64,000 bases of DNA from Oligosphaera ethanolica (GTDB lineage Bacteria > Verrucomicrobiota > Lentisphaeria > Oligosphaerales > Oligosphaeraceae). A program made the position numbers and the translations under genes. This document shows positions 8,553-16,631 of this stretch, piece after piece. The stretch is from NCBI RefSeq assembly GCF_030814695.1, contig NZ_JAUSVL010000001.1, forward strand, positions 2,888,227 through 2,952,226, in the 5' to 3' direction. The notes below the pieces were generated by a model, which was not told where the DNA came from, ran no database searches, and was given only the letters and a program-made list of their open reading frames with translations. Numbering within the stretch: the stretch's first letter is position 1; every line of letters starts with the position of its first letter.

Positions 8553-9266
8553 TCAGGCTTCGAAGTCTTCTTCGGCGTGTTTTTTGTTGAGGAAGTCAGC
8601 CCGTTCGAATTCCATGACGGCTTTGACGACGTCGGTTTTTTCTTTCGCCTTGAGGCATTCCTGAATAAAGTCGTGGTTGCCAAGCATACGAGCCATGCAG
8701 CCCATCATATGCAGATGCAGCTCGATGTTTTGGCTGCAGACGAGGAAGAAGAGTTTGACGGGTTTGCCATCGGCGGCCTTGAAGTCGACGCCTTTGCTGG
8801 AGCGGCCGACGATGACGCAGCCGGGGGCGCGCAGGGTGGGGATGGGGTCACGCGGGTGGGGGACGGCGATGCCGTTGCCGACGCCGGTGCTGAGGAGGGT
8901 CTCGCGGGCGAGGCACTTCTCCTTGAGGTCGTTGATATCAAGGACGAGGGTGCTGAAAACTTTTGGCATGACCAGCTCATTGATAACGTCGTCAACGCTG
9001 TTGCCTTGCAGGTCGAGATTGACCCGATCTTCGTTGAGCATACGGCTGACGGGGATGTCAATTTGCGATTGGGTGAGGGCGTTGAGGGGGACGTCTTCCT
9101 CGCCGAGGGGGGAGTTGGGGAAGAAGACCTTGTCGATCTGTCCACCATTGAAGCGCCATTGGCCGCCAATTTTTGCGCCTTGGATCTGGCCTGTTTTGAG
9201 CATGCGTAAAATCGTGCGTTCATTGACCCGCAGATACTCGGCCAACTCTTTCAGTGTCAGAATCAT
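8553..9266 (-). CDS. MerR/excisionase-type HTH fused to a PTS EIIA (fructose/nitrogen type) domain
   Basis: 237 residues. Residues 1-50 (MILTLKELAEYLRVNERTILRMLKTGQIQGAKIGGQWRF) are a typical excisionase-like helix-turn-helix. Residues about 85-230 match a PTS IIA domain of the fructose/PtsN class, with the phosphorylation histidine in TGVGNGIAVPHPRD and VKLFFLVCSQNIELHLHMMGCMARML. The combination implies a DNA-binding regulator or adaptor responding to phosphotransfer. The start at 9266 has AAAGGAC 7 bases upstream. No EI, HPr or EIIBC gene is in the window, so the phosphodonor is unknown. Its promoter is near consensus. Confidence 0.88.
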   Translation of the reverse strand: MILTLKELAEYLRVNERTILRMLKTGQIQGAKIGGQWRFNGGQIDKVFFPNSPLGEEDVPLNALTQSQIDIPVSRMLNEDRVNLDLQGNSVDDVINELVMPKVFSTLVLDINDLKEKCLARETLLSTGVGNGIAVPHPRDPIPTLRAPGCVIVGRSSKGVDFKAADGKPVKLFFLVCSQNIELHLHMMGCMARMLGNHDFIQECLKAKEKTDVVKAVMEFERADFLNKKHAEEDFEA

Positions 9267-9326
9267 GATATATGTCCTTTCATGTGACAAATGGTGACAA
9301 CGGTTACAGAAAATGTCATATTCATG

Positions 9327-9354
9327 ATAATAATAGCAATTTCCCCCGTGTCAA
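9327..9354 (-). promoter_or_regulatory. Sigma70-type promoter of the HTH-PTS IIA gene
   Basis: Read on minus: TTGACA (9354-9349), 16-bp spacer, TATTAT (9332-9327). This is a near-consensus promoter about 60 bp upstream of the start codon. The short leader between it and the gene contains two GTGACA/GGTGACA-type words (around 9,285-9,305) that could be operator half-sites. Confidence 0.7.
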
Positions 9355-9420
9355 ATAAAAAGCCGTTTTTTTTGTGGATGAATGGAAATCGGTTAGTCAT
9401 TGATACTGTATGCCAGTAAT

Positions 9421-9572
9421 TCCTCTTTCTGGCGCGGTGGGACGCGACGTACCTGGCCAATGTGGCGCCCTCCGGGCGCAATTCTAGATTGCTGTCCTAC
9501 CCCGGTTGCGGCGCCCTCCGGGCGCCTCACCCGGAGTTATGCATGGTGCGGCCCTCCGGGCCGAACTTGGCC
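9421..9572 (+). repeat. Hairpin repeat family A, copy 1
   Basis: Ordered hairpins: GGCGCCC-tcc-GGGCGC, a nested long stem around GGCGCCC-tcc-GGGCGCC, the linker TTATGCATGGT, then GCGGCCC-tcc-GGGCCG. Nearly the same sequence recurs at 20,704-20,860 (minus), 36,503-36,657, 62,290, 62,647 and 62,760, with a fragment at 51,867. Confidence 0.9.
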
Positions 9573-9680
9573 GTTCAGACGACGTGATTTGTTCGATCCG
9601 GGCTGAATGCCGCCGGGACTGCGGCGCTCCCAGGAGTCCCTGTAGTCCGCCAAGCAGTCCCCGGCGTCCAATGCGTCATT

Positions 9681-9870
9681 CCCCACGGTCCAGAAAGTCC
9701 CCGGCGTCCAATCCATGGGGCCATGCCTCATGAGTCCGTGAGTCCTCGCCGCAGTGCGCGCCGCCGCCAAGGCGTCCCCACGGTCCAGAAAGTCCCCGGC
9801 GTCCAATCCATGGGGCCATGCCTCATGAGTCCGTGAGTCCTCGCCGCAGTGCGCGCCGCCGCCAAGGCGT
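9681..9870. repeat. 95-bp tandem duplication
   Basis: The sequence starting ccccacggtccagaaag at 9681 is repeated from 9776 with period 95 and essentially no differences, suggesting a recent duplication. Its core (catgcctcatgagtccgtg) also occurs near 24,490. Confidence 0.9.
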
Positions 9871-9985
9871 CCCCATGGTCCCAAGGCGTCCCCATGGTCC
9901 CAATCGTCCCCATGGTCCCAAGCGTCCCCATGGTCCCAAGCGTCCCCATGGTCCCAAGCGTCCCCACGGTCTCTGGCGTCCTCGT
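9871..9985. repeat. 18-bp (2 x 9) tandem array, CAAGCGTCCCCATGGTCC type
   Basis: About six to seven units of an 18-bp repeat made of two 9-mers each ending GTCC. Unit length varies (18 or 19 bp) in the first copies and the 3' units are diverged. It continues directly from the 95-bp duplication. Confidence 0.85.
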
Positions 9986-10150
9986 GGTCCCGGCCAATAT
10001 CCATCACTCCTATGAAACACGCTGCCGCAAAGGTCGGCGGAAATCAAGGTCGAATGGCTGGGCGGCGGCGGGCCGTGGGTTTCCTGCAAATTGTCCCAGC
10101 GAAGCGCCGGGGTGTACACTGGCCGATTACCGCCGGCCTTGGTGGTGGTT

Positions 10151-10189
10151 TTGGCAGTATTTTGCAAAGGGTGTATAAAAGAATATACT
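10151..10189 (+). promoter_or_regulatory. Two overlapping sigma70-like promoters upstream of the GH36-like operon
   Basis: Promoter 1 is TTGGCA (10151-10156), 17 bp, TATAAA (10174-10179). Promoter 2 is TTGCAA (10162-10167), 16 bp, TATACT (10184-10189). The inverted repeat GTATA-aaagaa-TATAC (10173-10188) covers both -10 boxes and is a candidate operator. The start codon is about 97 bp downstream. Confidence 0.6.
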
Positions 10190-10285
10190 AATGCGCTTTT
10201 TTGGCCGTGCGGCCTGCCTGAGCGGGTGGACGTCGCAAAACGGTTGTTGATGAGGCAGGATGAGTTTTGTAACAGAAGGTCGAAC

Positions 10286-12415
10286 ATGATAGCACAGTCG
10301 GGTAATTGGCAGATTGAGTACAATGCACAGACCAGCCGCCTCAGTATGCAGCATGCGGCGAGTGGCGCGAGCATTTCGGGCTGCCTGGCGATGACGGTGT
10401 CCGGCGCGGACTGGCCGGTACAGGACTCCCGCGATGGCGTCGCCGATCGGCTGGCGATCGTGGACGGCAACAAGAATGTCCAGGGCTACATCGTGTTTGT
10501 GGGCGAAGGTTCGCATTTGGAGATGCGGGTTTTGCATCGTACGGCGCAATCTTTTGCGGGCAGTCTGCATTTCATGGGCGAGGCGAGCCTGGCGGGGGCG
10601 TATCCCTGTCGGACGCGGGTGCCGGCGGAGATCAAGATGGTGCAGCTGTCCACGGGGCCGGTGGACAGCCCGTTGAACGACTCGTTGTATGCCCCGGCCA
10701 CAGATCGTTGCCTGCGCCTGCTGACGGCGGGGCCGCTGGCGCTGGCGCGGCGGGGCGACGGCGTCTGCGCCGTTGATTTCAGCCTGCGCATTGAGCAGGC
10801 CGGGCTGGCGGCCATTGAGTTTGCGGCTGAAAATGACTACTATCGCCGGCGCTACGTGCCTTATTTTGCGCCGATTGACCGCAAGCGTTGCCCGTCGCCG
10901 CCGACGGGATGGATGTCTTGGAACGTGTATTTTGACCAGGCTGGCGCCAAGGAGAATTTGGAAGAAGCGCGCGTTGGTGCCGAGAAGCTCAAGCCCTTTG
11001 GTCTGGAGTTCTGGTCGATTGAGTCCTGGCAGGCCGATTCGGACAAGCTGCCGGTGGCGAGTTTTGACAATCTCAGTCTGAAGGCGCACGCGACGCAGTT
11101 CCCGGAGGGCATGAAGCGTTTGGCGGCTGACATTCGCGAACTGGGCTTCCGTCCTGGTATTTGGACGGCGCCGTTTGCGACGGGCAGCAAGGCTTTTTAC
11201 GAGGAACACCAGAGCTGGTTCCTGCACAATGAGGCGGGCGAGCCGATTCCGTGCTGGAATGGCAAGTACACGCTGGATCCGACGCAACCCGAGGTGATTG
11301 AATACCTGCGCGAGATACACCGGATCATGGCTGAAGAGTGGGGCTATGAATTCTTCAAGATTGACGGCATGTCCGGCCGTGGGCGCGGCTATTGCGCACA
11401 TATGTTCGAGCATGACGACGTTCGCAAGGCCTTCAAGGACCCGGCGTGTCCGAATCCCTTCGAGCGTTGTGCGCAGGCGTTCCGGGACGGCATCGGGCCG
11501 GACCGGGTTTTCTTGGCCTGCCAGGGCCATTCCACGGGTCCGGAGGCGGCGTATGCGGATGCGTCGCGCATTGGTGGCGACATCGTTCATCCGAACAAGG
11601 CGTCGAACTGGCAGAACATCCTGAGCCAGGCGTCGGCAACGATGAATCAGTTGTTTACGCACGGCATTGTGTTTTTCATGGATCCCGACACTCTGCTGGT
11701 TGGCGACTACCGCACTTTGCATGAAGCGCAGGTAACCGCGACGATTGTGGCGCTGCCCGGCCAGATGATGTTCGCGGGCGACAAGCTGGCGACGTTGACG
11801 CCGGAGCGGATGCGGATGTTGCAGCAGGCCTTGCCGGTGTGTGACGTCATGCCCCTGGACCTCTATCCGATCTTTGATTTGCTGCCGGTTTGGGATCTGA
11901 AAGTGAATCGTCCTTATGGGCAGTGGGACGTGGTGGCGCTCTTCAACTGGTCTGACGACGAGGCTGAGATCTGCTGCAATTTCGCGGAGCTGGGGCTGTC
12001 TGCGGAGAAGTCCTACGCGGTGTATGAATTCTGGACACAGAGTTTTTGCGACATCTACGAGAATGAATGCAGCCTGATGGTACCGGCGCACGGAGTGCGG
12101 CTGTTGGCGATTCATGAAGAGAAGAACCGCCCGCAGTTCCTGTCGTCGAACCGCCACATCACGCAAGGGGCGGTGGATGTGCTGGATTTGCACTGGGACA
12201 GCGAAGAAGGCGAGCTCAAGGGCGTGGTGCGTCTGGTTGGCGGTTATCCGACCACGTTACGTTTTCTCATTCCCGAGCCGTACAGCGTCACGGACGTCAC
12301 GGCTGAGGACGGCGTCACGACCTCGCAGCATGTTGACAGTGATGGCGTGCTGAGCGTGGTCTTCCGCACGCCGCAGAGTTGCGACGCGCCCTTCCGGGTT
12401 CACTGCAACTGGTAG
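10286..12415 (+). CDS. GH36/clan-D-like glycoside hydrolase (putative alpha-galactosidase)
   Basis: About 709 residues. An N-terminal beta-rich domain precedes a TIM-barrel with PPTGWMSWNVYF, FWSIESWQAD, LGFRPGIWTAPFA and FFKIDGMSG. The KxD in that last motif gives a nucleophile candidate at D360, as in alpha-galactosidases. ADASRIGGDI is the likely acid/base region, and a C-terminal beta-sandwich follows. There is no signal peptide, so the enzyme is probably cytoplasmic. The start at 10286 has AGAAGG upstream; an in-frame ATG at 10250 is an alternative. It is followed after 39 bp by a sulfatase, suggesting joint degradation of a sulfated galactoside-type glycan. Substrate is not certain. Confidence 0.82.
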   Translation: MIAQSGNWQIEYNAQTSRLSMQHAASGASISGCLAMTVSGADWPVQDSRDGVADRLAIVDGNKNVQGYIVFVGEGSHLEMRVLHRTAQSFAGSLHFMGEASLAGAYPCRTRVPAEIKMVQLSTGPVDSPLNDSLYAPATDRCLRLLTAGPLALARRGDGVCAVDFSLRIEQAGLAAIEFAAENDYYRRRYVPYFAPIDRKRCPSPPTGWMSWNVYFDQAGAKENLEEARVGAEKLKPFGLEFWSIESWQADSDKLPVASFDNLSLKAHATQFPEGMKRLAADIRELGFRPGIWTAPFATGSKAFYEEHQSWFLHNEAGEPIPCWNGKYTLDPTQPEVIEYLREIHRIMAEEWGYEFFKIDGMSGRGRGYCAHMFEHDDVRKAFKDPACPNPFERCAQAFRDGIGPDRVFLACQGHSTGPEAAYADASRIGGDIVHPNKASNWQNILSQASATMNQLFTHGIVFFMDPDTLLVGDYRTLHEAQVTATIVALPGQMMFAGDKLATLTPERMRMLQQALPVCDVMPLDLYPIFDLLPVWDLKVNRPYGQWDVVALFNWSDDEAEICCNFAELGLSAEKSYAVYEFWTQSFCDIYENECSLMVPAHGVRLLAIHEEKNRPQFLSSNRHITQGAVDVLDLHWDSEEGELKGVVRLVGGYPTTLRFLIPEPYSVTDVTAEDGVTTSQHVDSDGVLSVVFRTPQSCDAPFRVHCNW

Positions 12416-12454
12416 TCGCGGCGCGGCGAAGCGCGAAAGGGTGCTGGCGGTTAT

Positions 12455-13840
12455 ATGAAGCAGGAACGTCCGAATGTCTTGATGATTGTGGCCGATCAGC
12501 ACCGCTGGGACTGCCTTGGCGCCAGCGGTCATCCTTTTTTGCAGACGCCGCACTTGGATGGGCTGGCGGCGTCGGGGGTGATGTTCACGCATGCGTTCAC
12601 GTCGTCGCCGATTTGTGGGCCGGCGCGGAACAGCCTGCTGCACGGCGTGTGGCCCTGTCGGCATCTGAGCATCGCCAATGGCGACACGGAGGCCTGTCGA
12701 CCGGCGTTGCCACTGCCGTCTTTTCCGGAGCAGCTGTGCGCGGCGGGCTACCGCCTGAGTTTCCTCGGCAAATGGCTGGGCAAGAACGCGCGGACGCCGG
12801 AGGACTATGGTTTTGCGGACGTCGTGCCGGAGTCGGCCTACGGCGTTTGGCGGCGCGAGCAGGGCCTGCCACCGCGTCCGGGCGGGATGCCGTTTTTCGG
12901 TTATGATGAAGGCATCACGCCAGAGCAGAGTCGCCTGCACTGGGGTGCGGACCGGGTCATTGAGCGTTTGGCGCGCTATGGTGCTGGCGAGGAGCCTTTT
13001 TTGCTGCGCTGGGACCCCAGTGAGCCGCATTTGCCGAACGTGGTGCCGCAGCCTTACGCTGATATGTATCCGCCGGCGACAATTGCTCCCTGGCCGAGTT
13101 TTGGTGATACCTTTGCCGGCAAGCCGTATATTCAGGCGCAGCAGCTGCGGTCGTGGGGATTGGACGGCTGGGGCTGGGACCGCTGGGCGCCGCTGGTAGG
13201 GCGTTATCTGGGCGAGCTCAGCCTGCTGGATCACGAGATCGGTCGGGTTCTCGCGGCCCTGTCGGCTCATGGCCTGGCGGACAACACGGTGGTGATTTAT
13301 ACTTGCGATCACGGCGACATGTGCGGCGCACATGGCATGATCGACAAGCATTATGTGATGTATGAAGACGTGGTCCGGGTGCCCTTGCTGGTTCGCTGGC
13401 CGGGCGTGACGCCGGCTGGCCGCCGCTGTGACGACTTCGTGGTGCAGACGCTCGATCTGGCGCGGACACTGTGCGAGATCGCCGGCGCGCCGGTGCCGGC
13501 GGAATTCCAGGGCGAGAGCCTGCTGCCGGCGTTGTCGGGCCAGGGCGGCAATGGTCGCGAGGACGTGCTGAGCATGTACCACGGCAATCAGTTCGGGCTG
13601 TACAGCCAGCGCATGGTCCGTGACCGGGAATGGAAGTACGTCTGGAATGGCACGGCCGAAGACGAGCTCTATCACTTGCCTAGTGATCCCGGTGAGTTGC
13701 AGAACTTGGCGCGGCGACCAGAACAGCACGAGACCTTGGCGCGCCTGCGGCGGCGCCTGCATGAATGGATGGTCGCCGTCGGTGACCCACTCAATAACCA
13801 GTGGGTGCGGCGACAGCTGCTGGATAATTGCAAATGGTGA
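12455..13840 (+). CDS. Type I sulfatase (formylglycine-dependent)
   Basis: 461 residues. N-terminal RPNVLMIVADQHRWDCLG carries the metal-binding aspartate. The modification motif SPICGPARNSLL matches C-x-P-x-R, with C54 the residue converted to formylglycine. GKWLGKN is the usual catalytic lysine segment and YTCDHGDMCGAHGMIDKH holds the second metal site. The C-terminal EWKYVWNGTAEDELYHLPSDPGELQNL is typical. No signal peptide is visible, unusual for a family that is mostly exported, which suggests an intracellular substrate delivered together with that of the preceding glycosidase. No formylglycine-generating enzyme gene is in the window. Confidence 0.94.
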   Translation: MKQERPNVLMIVADQHRWDCLGASGHPFLQTPHLDGLAASGVMFTHAFTSSPICGPARNSLLHGVWPCRHLSIANGDTEACRPALPLPSFPEQLCAAGYRLSFLGKWLGKNARTPEDYGFADVVPESAYGVWRREQGLPPRPGGMPFFGYDEGITPEQSRLHWGADRVIERLARYGAGEEPFLLRWDPSEPHLPNVVPQPYADMYPPATIAPWPSFGDTFAGKPYIQAQQLRSWGLDGWGWDRWAPLVGRYLGELSLLDHEIGRVLAALSAHGLADNTVVIYTCDHGDMCGAHGMIDKHYVMYEDVVRVPLLVRWPGVTPAGRRCDDFVVQTLDLARTLCEIAGAPVPAEFQGESLLPALSGQGGNGREDVLSMYHGNQFGLYSQRMVRDREWKYVWNGTAEDELYHLPSDPGELQNLARRPEQHETLARLRRRLHEWMVAVGDPLNNQWVRRQLLDNCKW

Positions 13841-13886
13841 ACACGGCCGGCAGCCGCAGCGGCGCTTGCCAGAGGAGAAGACAGCG

Positions 13887-14513
13887 ATGAGCGAAGCAGC
13901 GCAACTCGGCACGGCGTTGATTTTTTCCGGCCCTAGTGGTGTCGGCAAATCGACGGTGTGCCGGTGTGTATTTGAGCAGTATCCGGGTTTGCGTTTTTCG
14001 GTGTCGTGCACGACGCGGTCGCCGCGGCCGGGCGAGGTCGATGGCGTCCACTATCATTTTTTGACGCGCGAGGCCTTCCTGGCGCATCTGGCGGCGGGCG
14101 ATTTTCTTGAGCATGCCGAGGTGCATGGCAACTACTACGGGACATTGCAGTCGGAGCTGCTGCCGCACCTTCGCGGTGGTGTGGACGTGCTGCTGGACAT
14201 TGACGTGCAGGGAATGCGGCAGGCCAGCGGGATATTGCGTGGCATGGCGGACATTGCCCCCAGTGTCGTGACGGTGTTTTTGGCGCCGCCGTCGCTGGCG
14301 GTGCTTGAGCAGCGCCTGCGCGGTCGTGGCACCGAGAGCGAAGAGACCATCCAGCGGCGCCTGGGCAATGCGCGGGCAGAGCTTTCATCCTGGCGCGAGT
14401 ACGACTACATTGTGATCAGTGACATTGTCGAGCGTTCAGCGGCGGACATGCTGGCGATTATCCGCGCGGCGCGTTGTCGGACCGCCTCACAGCATAAGGA
14501 GCCGTGGCTATGA
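13887..14513 (+). CDS. gmk: Guanylate kinase
   Basis: 208 residues, the standard length. P-loop FSGPSGVGKST, then the GMP-binding signature SVSCTTRSPRPGEVDGVHYHFL and FLEHAEVHGNYYGT, Walker B-like DVLLDIDVQG, and the lid region LRGRGTESEETIQRRL. It phosphorylates GMP to GDP. The start has AGAGGAG 7 bases upstream, 46 bp after the sulfatase stop. Its stop overlaps the coaC start (ATGA), so the two are translationally coupled. The gmk-coaBC neighbourhood, often with rpoZ, is common; no rpoZ is seen here. Confidence 0.96.
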   Translation: MSEAAQLGTALIFSGPSGVGKSTVCRCVFEQYPGLRFSVSCTTRSPRPGEVDGVHYHFLTREAFLAHLAAGDFLEHAEVHGNYYGTLQSELLPHLRGGVDVLLDIDVQGMRQASGILRGMADIAPSVVTVFLAPPSLAVLEQRLRGRGTESEETIQRRLGNARAELSSWREYDYIVISDIVERSAADMLAIIRAARCRTASQHKEPWL

Positions 14514-15079
14514 GCGAGGGTAGATGGCTGGAACCGCAGGGCAAGCCGGTGTTGGCGCTGGGTGTGACGGGGTCCATCGCGGCTTACAAGGCGGCGGATT
14601 TAACGAGCCGGCTGGTGAAGGCCGGGGTGGACGTGCGGGTGCTGATGACGGCTTCGGCGCTGCATCTGGTTGGCGAGCAGACTTTCATGACCCTGTCGCA
14701 GAACCCAGTGGTGTCTGATTTATGGGCGGTGCCGGATTGGCGGCCTGGGCATATTGAGCTGGCCTTGTGCGCGCGGGTGCTGGTGATTGCGCCGGCGACG
14801 GCGAACATCCTGGCGAAGATGGCCCACGGCATCGCAGATGACGCGCTGTCGACCTACTATCTGTCGCATACGGGCGCAGTGCTGGTGGCGCCGGCGATGA
14901 ATCCGCGGATGTGGGCGCATGCGGCCGTGCAGGCGAATTGCCGGGTGCTGCGCGAGCGCGGCGTGATCTTTGTGGGGCCGGGGAGCGGTCCGGTGGCCTG
15001 CGGCGAAGGCGGCACGGGCCGGATGGCCGAGGTGCCGGAGATATTCGCTGCCGTGCAGGTGGCGATGGTGGCGCGCTGA
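14510..15079 (+). CDS. coaC: Phosphopantothenoylcysteine decarboxylase (CoaC-type flavoprotein)
   Basis: About 189 residues. VLALGVTGSIAAYKAADLTSRL is the FMN-binding start, followed by VLMTASALHLV, VIAPATANILAKMAHGIADD, the PAMNPRMW motif and the substrate clamp GPVACGEGGTGRM with its conserved cysteine. It decarboxylates 4'-phospho-N-pantothenoylcysteine in CoA synthesis. The protein ends where a CoaB synthetase domain would begin in bifunctional CoaBC, so this is a stand-alone CoaC; CoaB must be elsewhere. AAGGAG lies 8 bases before the ATG, which overlaps the gmk stop. Confidence 0.92.
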   Translation: MSEGRWLEPQGKPVLALGVTGSIAAYKAADLTSRLVKAGVDVRVLMTASALHLVGEQTFMTLSQNPVVSDLWAVPDWRPGHIELALCARVLVIAPATANILAKMAHGIADDALSTYYLSHTGAVLVAPAMNPRMWAHAAVQANCRVLRERGVIFVGPGSGPVACGEGGTGRMAEVPEIFAAVQVAMVAR

Positions 15080-15297
15080 GGCGGGCCGGGAGCGCGGTCA
15101 CTCGCCAGGAGATCATCGGATTCCGCGCACCTCGTTGGCGTAGAGCACCTGAGCCGTGGTTCGGGGGACTGCCGCCGAACTCCGCATTGCCTTGTATGAA
15201 CGGCAGGCCTCCCCATTTTCCGTTCATGCCGCCGGGGGCGGAGACTGCCCCATGAGCACGGTTGCGATGTCCGCAACTCAGTGTGTGGCGCTGTCCC
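15080..15297. other. Convergent intergenic region, small hairpin only
   Basis: 218 bp between coaC and the YhcG-like gene, which converge. The only structure noticed is an 8-bp stem ATGAACGG / CCGTTCAT (15196-15227) with a 16-base loop and no T-run. No gene is seen. Confidence 0.5.
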
Positions 15298-16410
15298 TCA
15301 TCCCTCCACCTCCTGGCGTTGTTGTTTGAGGAAGCTGGTGAGTTCTTCGGGGCTGGGAAGTGTGAGCTGGTAATTGGAGACAAAGAGGCGGCTGTCGAGC
15401 CCGGCGAGGGCGTACTCGACGAGGACTTGGTCCTTGGCGGTGCAGAGCAGGAGGCCGACGGGCGGGTTGTCGCCTTGGCTCATCATGTTGGCGCGGTACC
15501 AGCTCACGTAGGTATTGAGCTGACCGAGGTGTTCGTGGCTGAACGCGTCCGCCTTCAGCTCGATCAGAACGTGGCACTTGAGGATGCGGTGGTAGAAGAC
15601 TAGGTCCACGAAACCGTAGGTGTCGCCGATGAGGATGCGTTTCTGGCGGGCTTCGAAACAGAATCCGTGCCCGAGTTCGAGAAGGAACGCCTGCAGTCGG
15701 TCGAGCAGTGCTTCCTCAAGGTCGGACTCGCGCAACACCTCCTGCGGCTTGAGCCCGAGGAACTCGAAGACATATGGGTCGCGAATGGTCAGGCGCGGTT
15801 CGGCCTTCTCCGCAGCGGCCTGGGCTAGTTCGGCCAGCTTGGCCTTGTCGCGGGAGAGGGCCGAGCGCTCGAAGTAGAGCGTGGCGATCTGGCGCTTGAG
15901 CTCACGCGTGGACCAGCCGCCGCGGACACACTCGATCTCATAGAAAGCCCGCTTCAGATCGTCGTCGAGATCCACAAGCATCTCGATATGGGTATAGGAA
16001 AGGCTCTCAAGTAGCTTTTTCGGCGATAGATGCAATTGTGGGGGCGCTGCACCCACAATCTGGCCATCCGTCGTCGACGTGGAAATCAAGCGGGTGAATT
16101 GTGCGGGCAGTGCACCCACAATCCAAGGGTAGGCCTGGTAGAAGCGCGTGTAGCGGTAGAGCTGGCGCCGGTTGCAATTGCTGACACCGCGTTGCGTCAG
16201 ACTCTCGGCCAAGGCCGTGTAGATGCGCTCGCCGTAGTCGGCACGATCGCTTCCCTGTAACTCGAACTCGGCGATGTGCATGCCGATCAGCCAGTTGCGG
16301 GCCGTCAGGGCCAGGTTCACGGCCCGTCCCGCCTGCGAAGCCATCTCGTGGTGGACTTGCGTTACCGCTTCGACCAATTGCTGGAAGGTCATCTCATCAC
16401 GGATTTTCAT
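15298..16410 (-). CDS. DUF1016/YhcG-family PD-(D/E)xK nuclease, orphan copy
   Basis: 370 residues. The N-terminal DUF1016 helical domain (about 20-175) contains LIGMHIAEFELQGSDRADYGERI and RQLYRYTRFYQAYPWIVGALP, with the RGGWSTRELKRQI segment. The C-terminal PD-(D/E)xK domain has FVDLVFYHRILKCHVLIELKAD, with catalytic-type residues D269, E284 and K286. The family is associated with DNA metabolism and defence; a precise role is not established from sequence. It stands alone between coaC and an O-antigen ligase. A second, diverged copy lies in the cassette at 43,229-44,404. Confidence 0.9.
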   Translation of the reverse strand: MKIRDEMTFQQLVEAVTQVHHEMASQAGRAVNLALTARNWLIGMHIAEFELQGSDRADYGERIYTALAESLTQRGVSNCNRRQLYRYTRFYQAYPWIVGALPAQFTRLISTSTTDGQIVGAAPPQLHLSPKKLLESLSYTHIEMLVDLDDDLKRAFYEIECVRGGWSTRELKRQIATLYFERSALSRDKAKLAELAQAAAEKAEPRLTIRDPYVFEFLGLKPQEVLRESDLEEALLDRLQAFLLELGHGFCFEARQKRILIGDTYGFVDLVFYHRILKCHVLIELKADAFSHEHLGQLNTYVSWYRANMMSQGDNPPVGLLLCTAKDQVLVEYALAGLDSRLFVSNYQLTLPSPEELTSFLKQQRQEVEG

Positions 16411-16631
16411 ATTCCGAGATTCCCCCTAATTGATTGTCGAGAGGTCATCCGCATAATGTTTCTCACGCGCGAGCATAATGCGCGCGCAAGCACATAAATG
16501 CCGAATGATGCGGAACGCGAGCGAATTGAGCAAAGAAAGGTTGTCCGAACATAACAGCGCACGTTTGGGAAGGTACTTATCACTATACGAATTGCCAGTT
16601 GGGAACGACCATTGCCAAAGCGGTCAGAAGC
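16411..16631. other. Leader region of the YhcG-like gene
   Basis: 221 bp between two minus-strand genes. It holds two direct CATTATGC words 24 bp apart (minus reading) within a GCGCG-rich imperfect palindrome near 16,470-16,490, plausibly part of the promoter of the YhcG-like gene. No convincing -35/-10 pair and no gene is seen. Confidence 0.4.

Larger units (their letters stand above)
9385..10018. mobile_element. Repeat cluster I, possible composite element with one good and one decayed end
   Basis: The left end (9385-9407) matches, at about 20 of 23 positions, the 23-bp terminal sequence seen at 24,026 and 24,599. The right end (about 9996-10018) matches only about half of the positions and is uncertain. 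Inside are one copy of hairpin repeat A (9421-9572), a family D copy (9608-9635), a 95-bp tandem duplication and an 18-bp tandem array. No transposase is encoded. The cluster occupies the divergent intergenic region between the HTH-PTS gene and the GH36-like operon. Confidence 0.4.

Noticed and set aside
9871..9985. Possible CRISPR array
   Set aside because: The units are contiguous 18-19 bp repeats with no unique spacers and no cas genes in the window.
10127..12193. 688-residue minus-strand frame antisense to the GH36-like gene
   Set aside because: Low-complexity basic composition with no recognisable motif; opposite a convincing enzyme.
12257..14011. 584-residue minus-strand frame antisense to the GH36-like and sulfatase genes
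   Set aside because: Arg/His/Pro-rich, no domains, fully opposite well-supported genes; a GC-bias shadow.
15298..16410. Orphan YhcG gene as part of the defence cassette
   Set aside because: It is 23 kb away among housekeeping genes and diverged in sequence from the cassette copy; no evidence links them.
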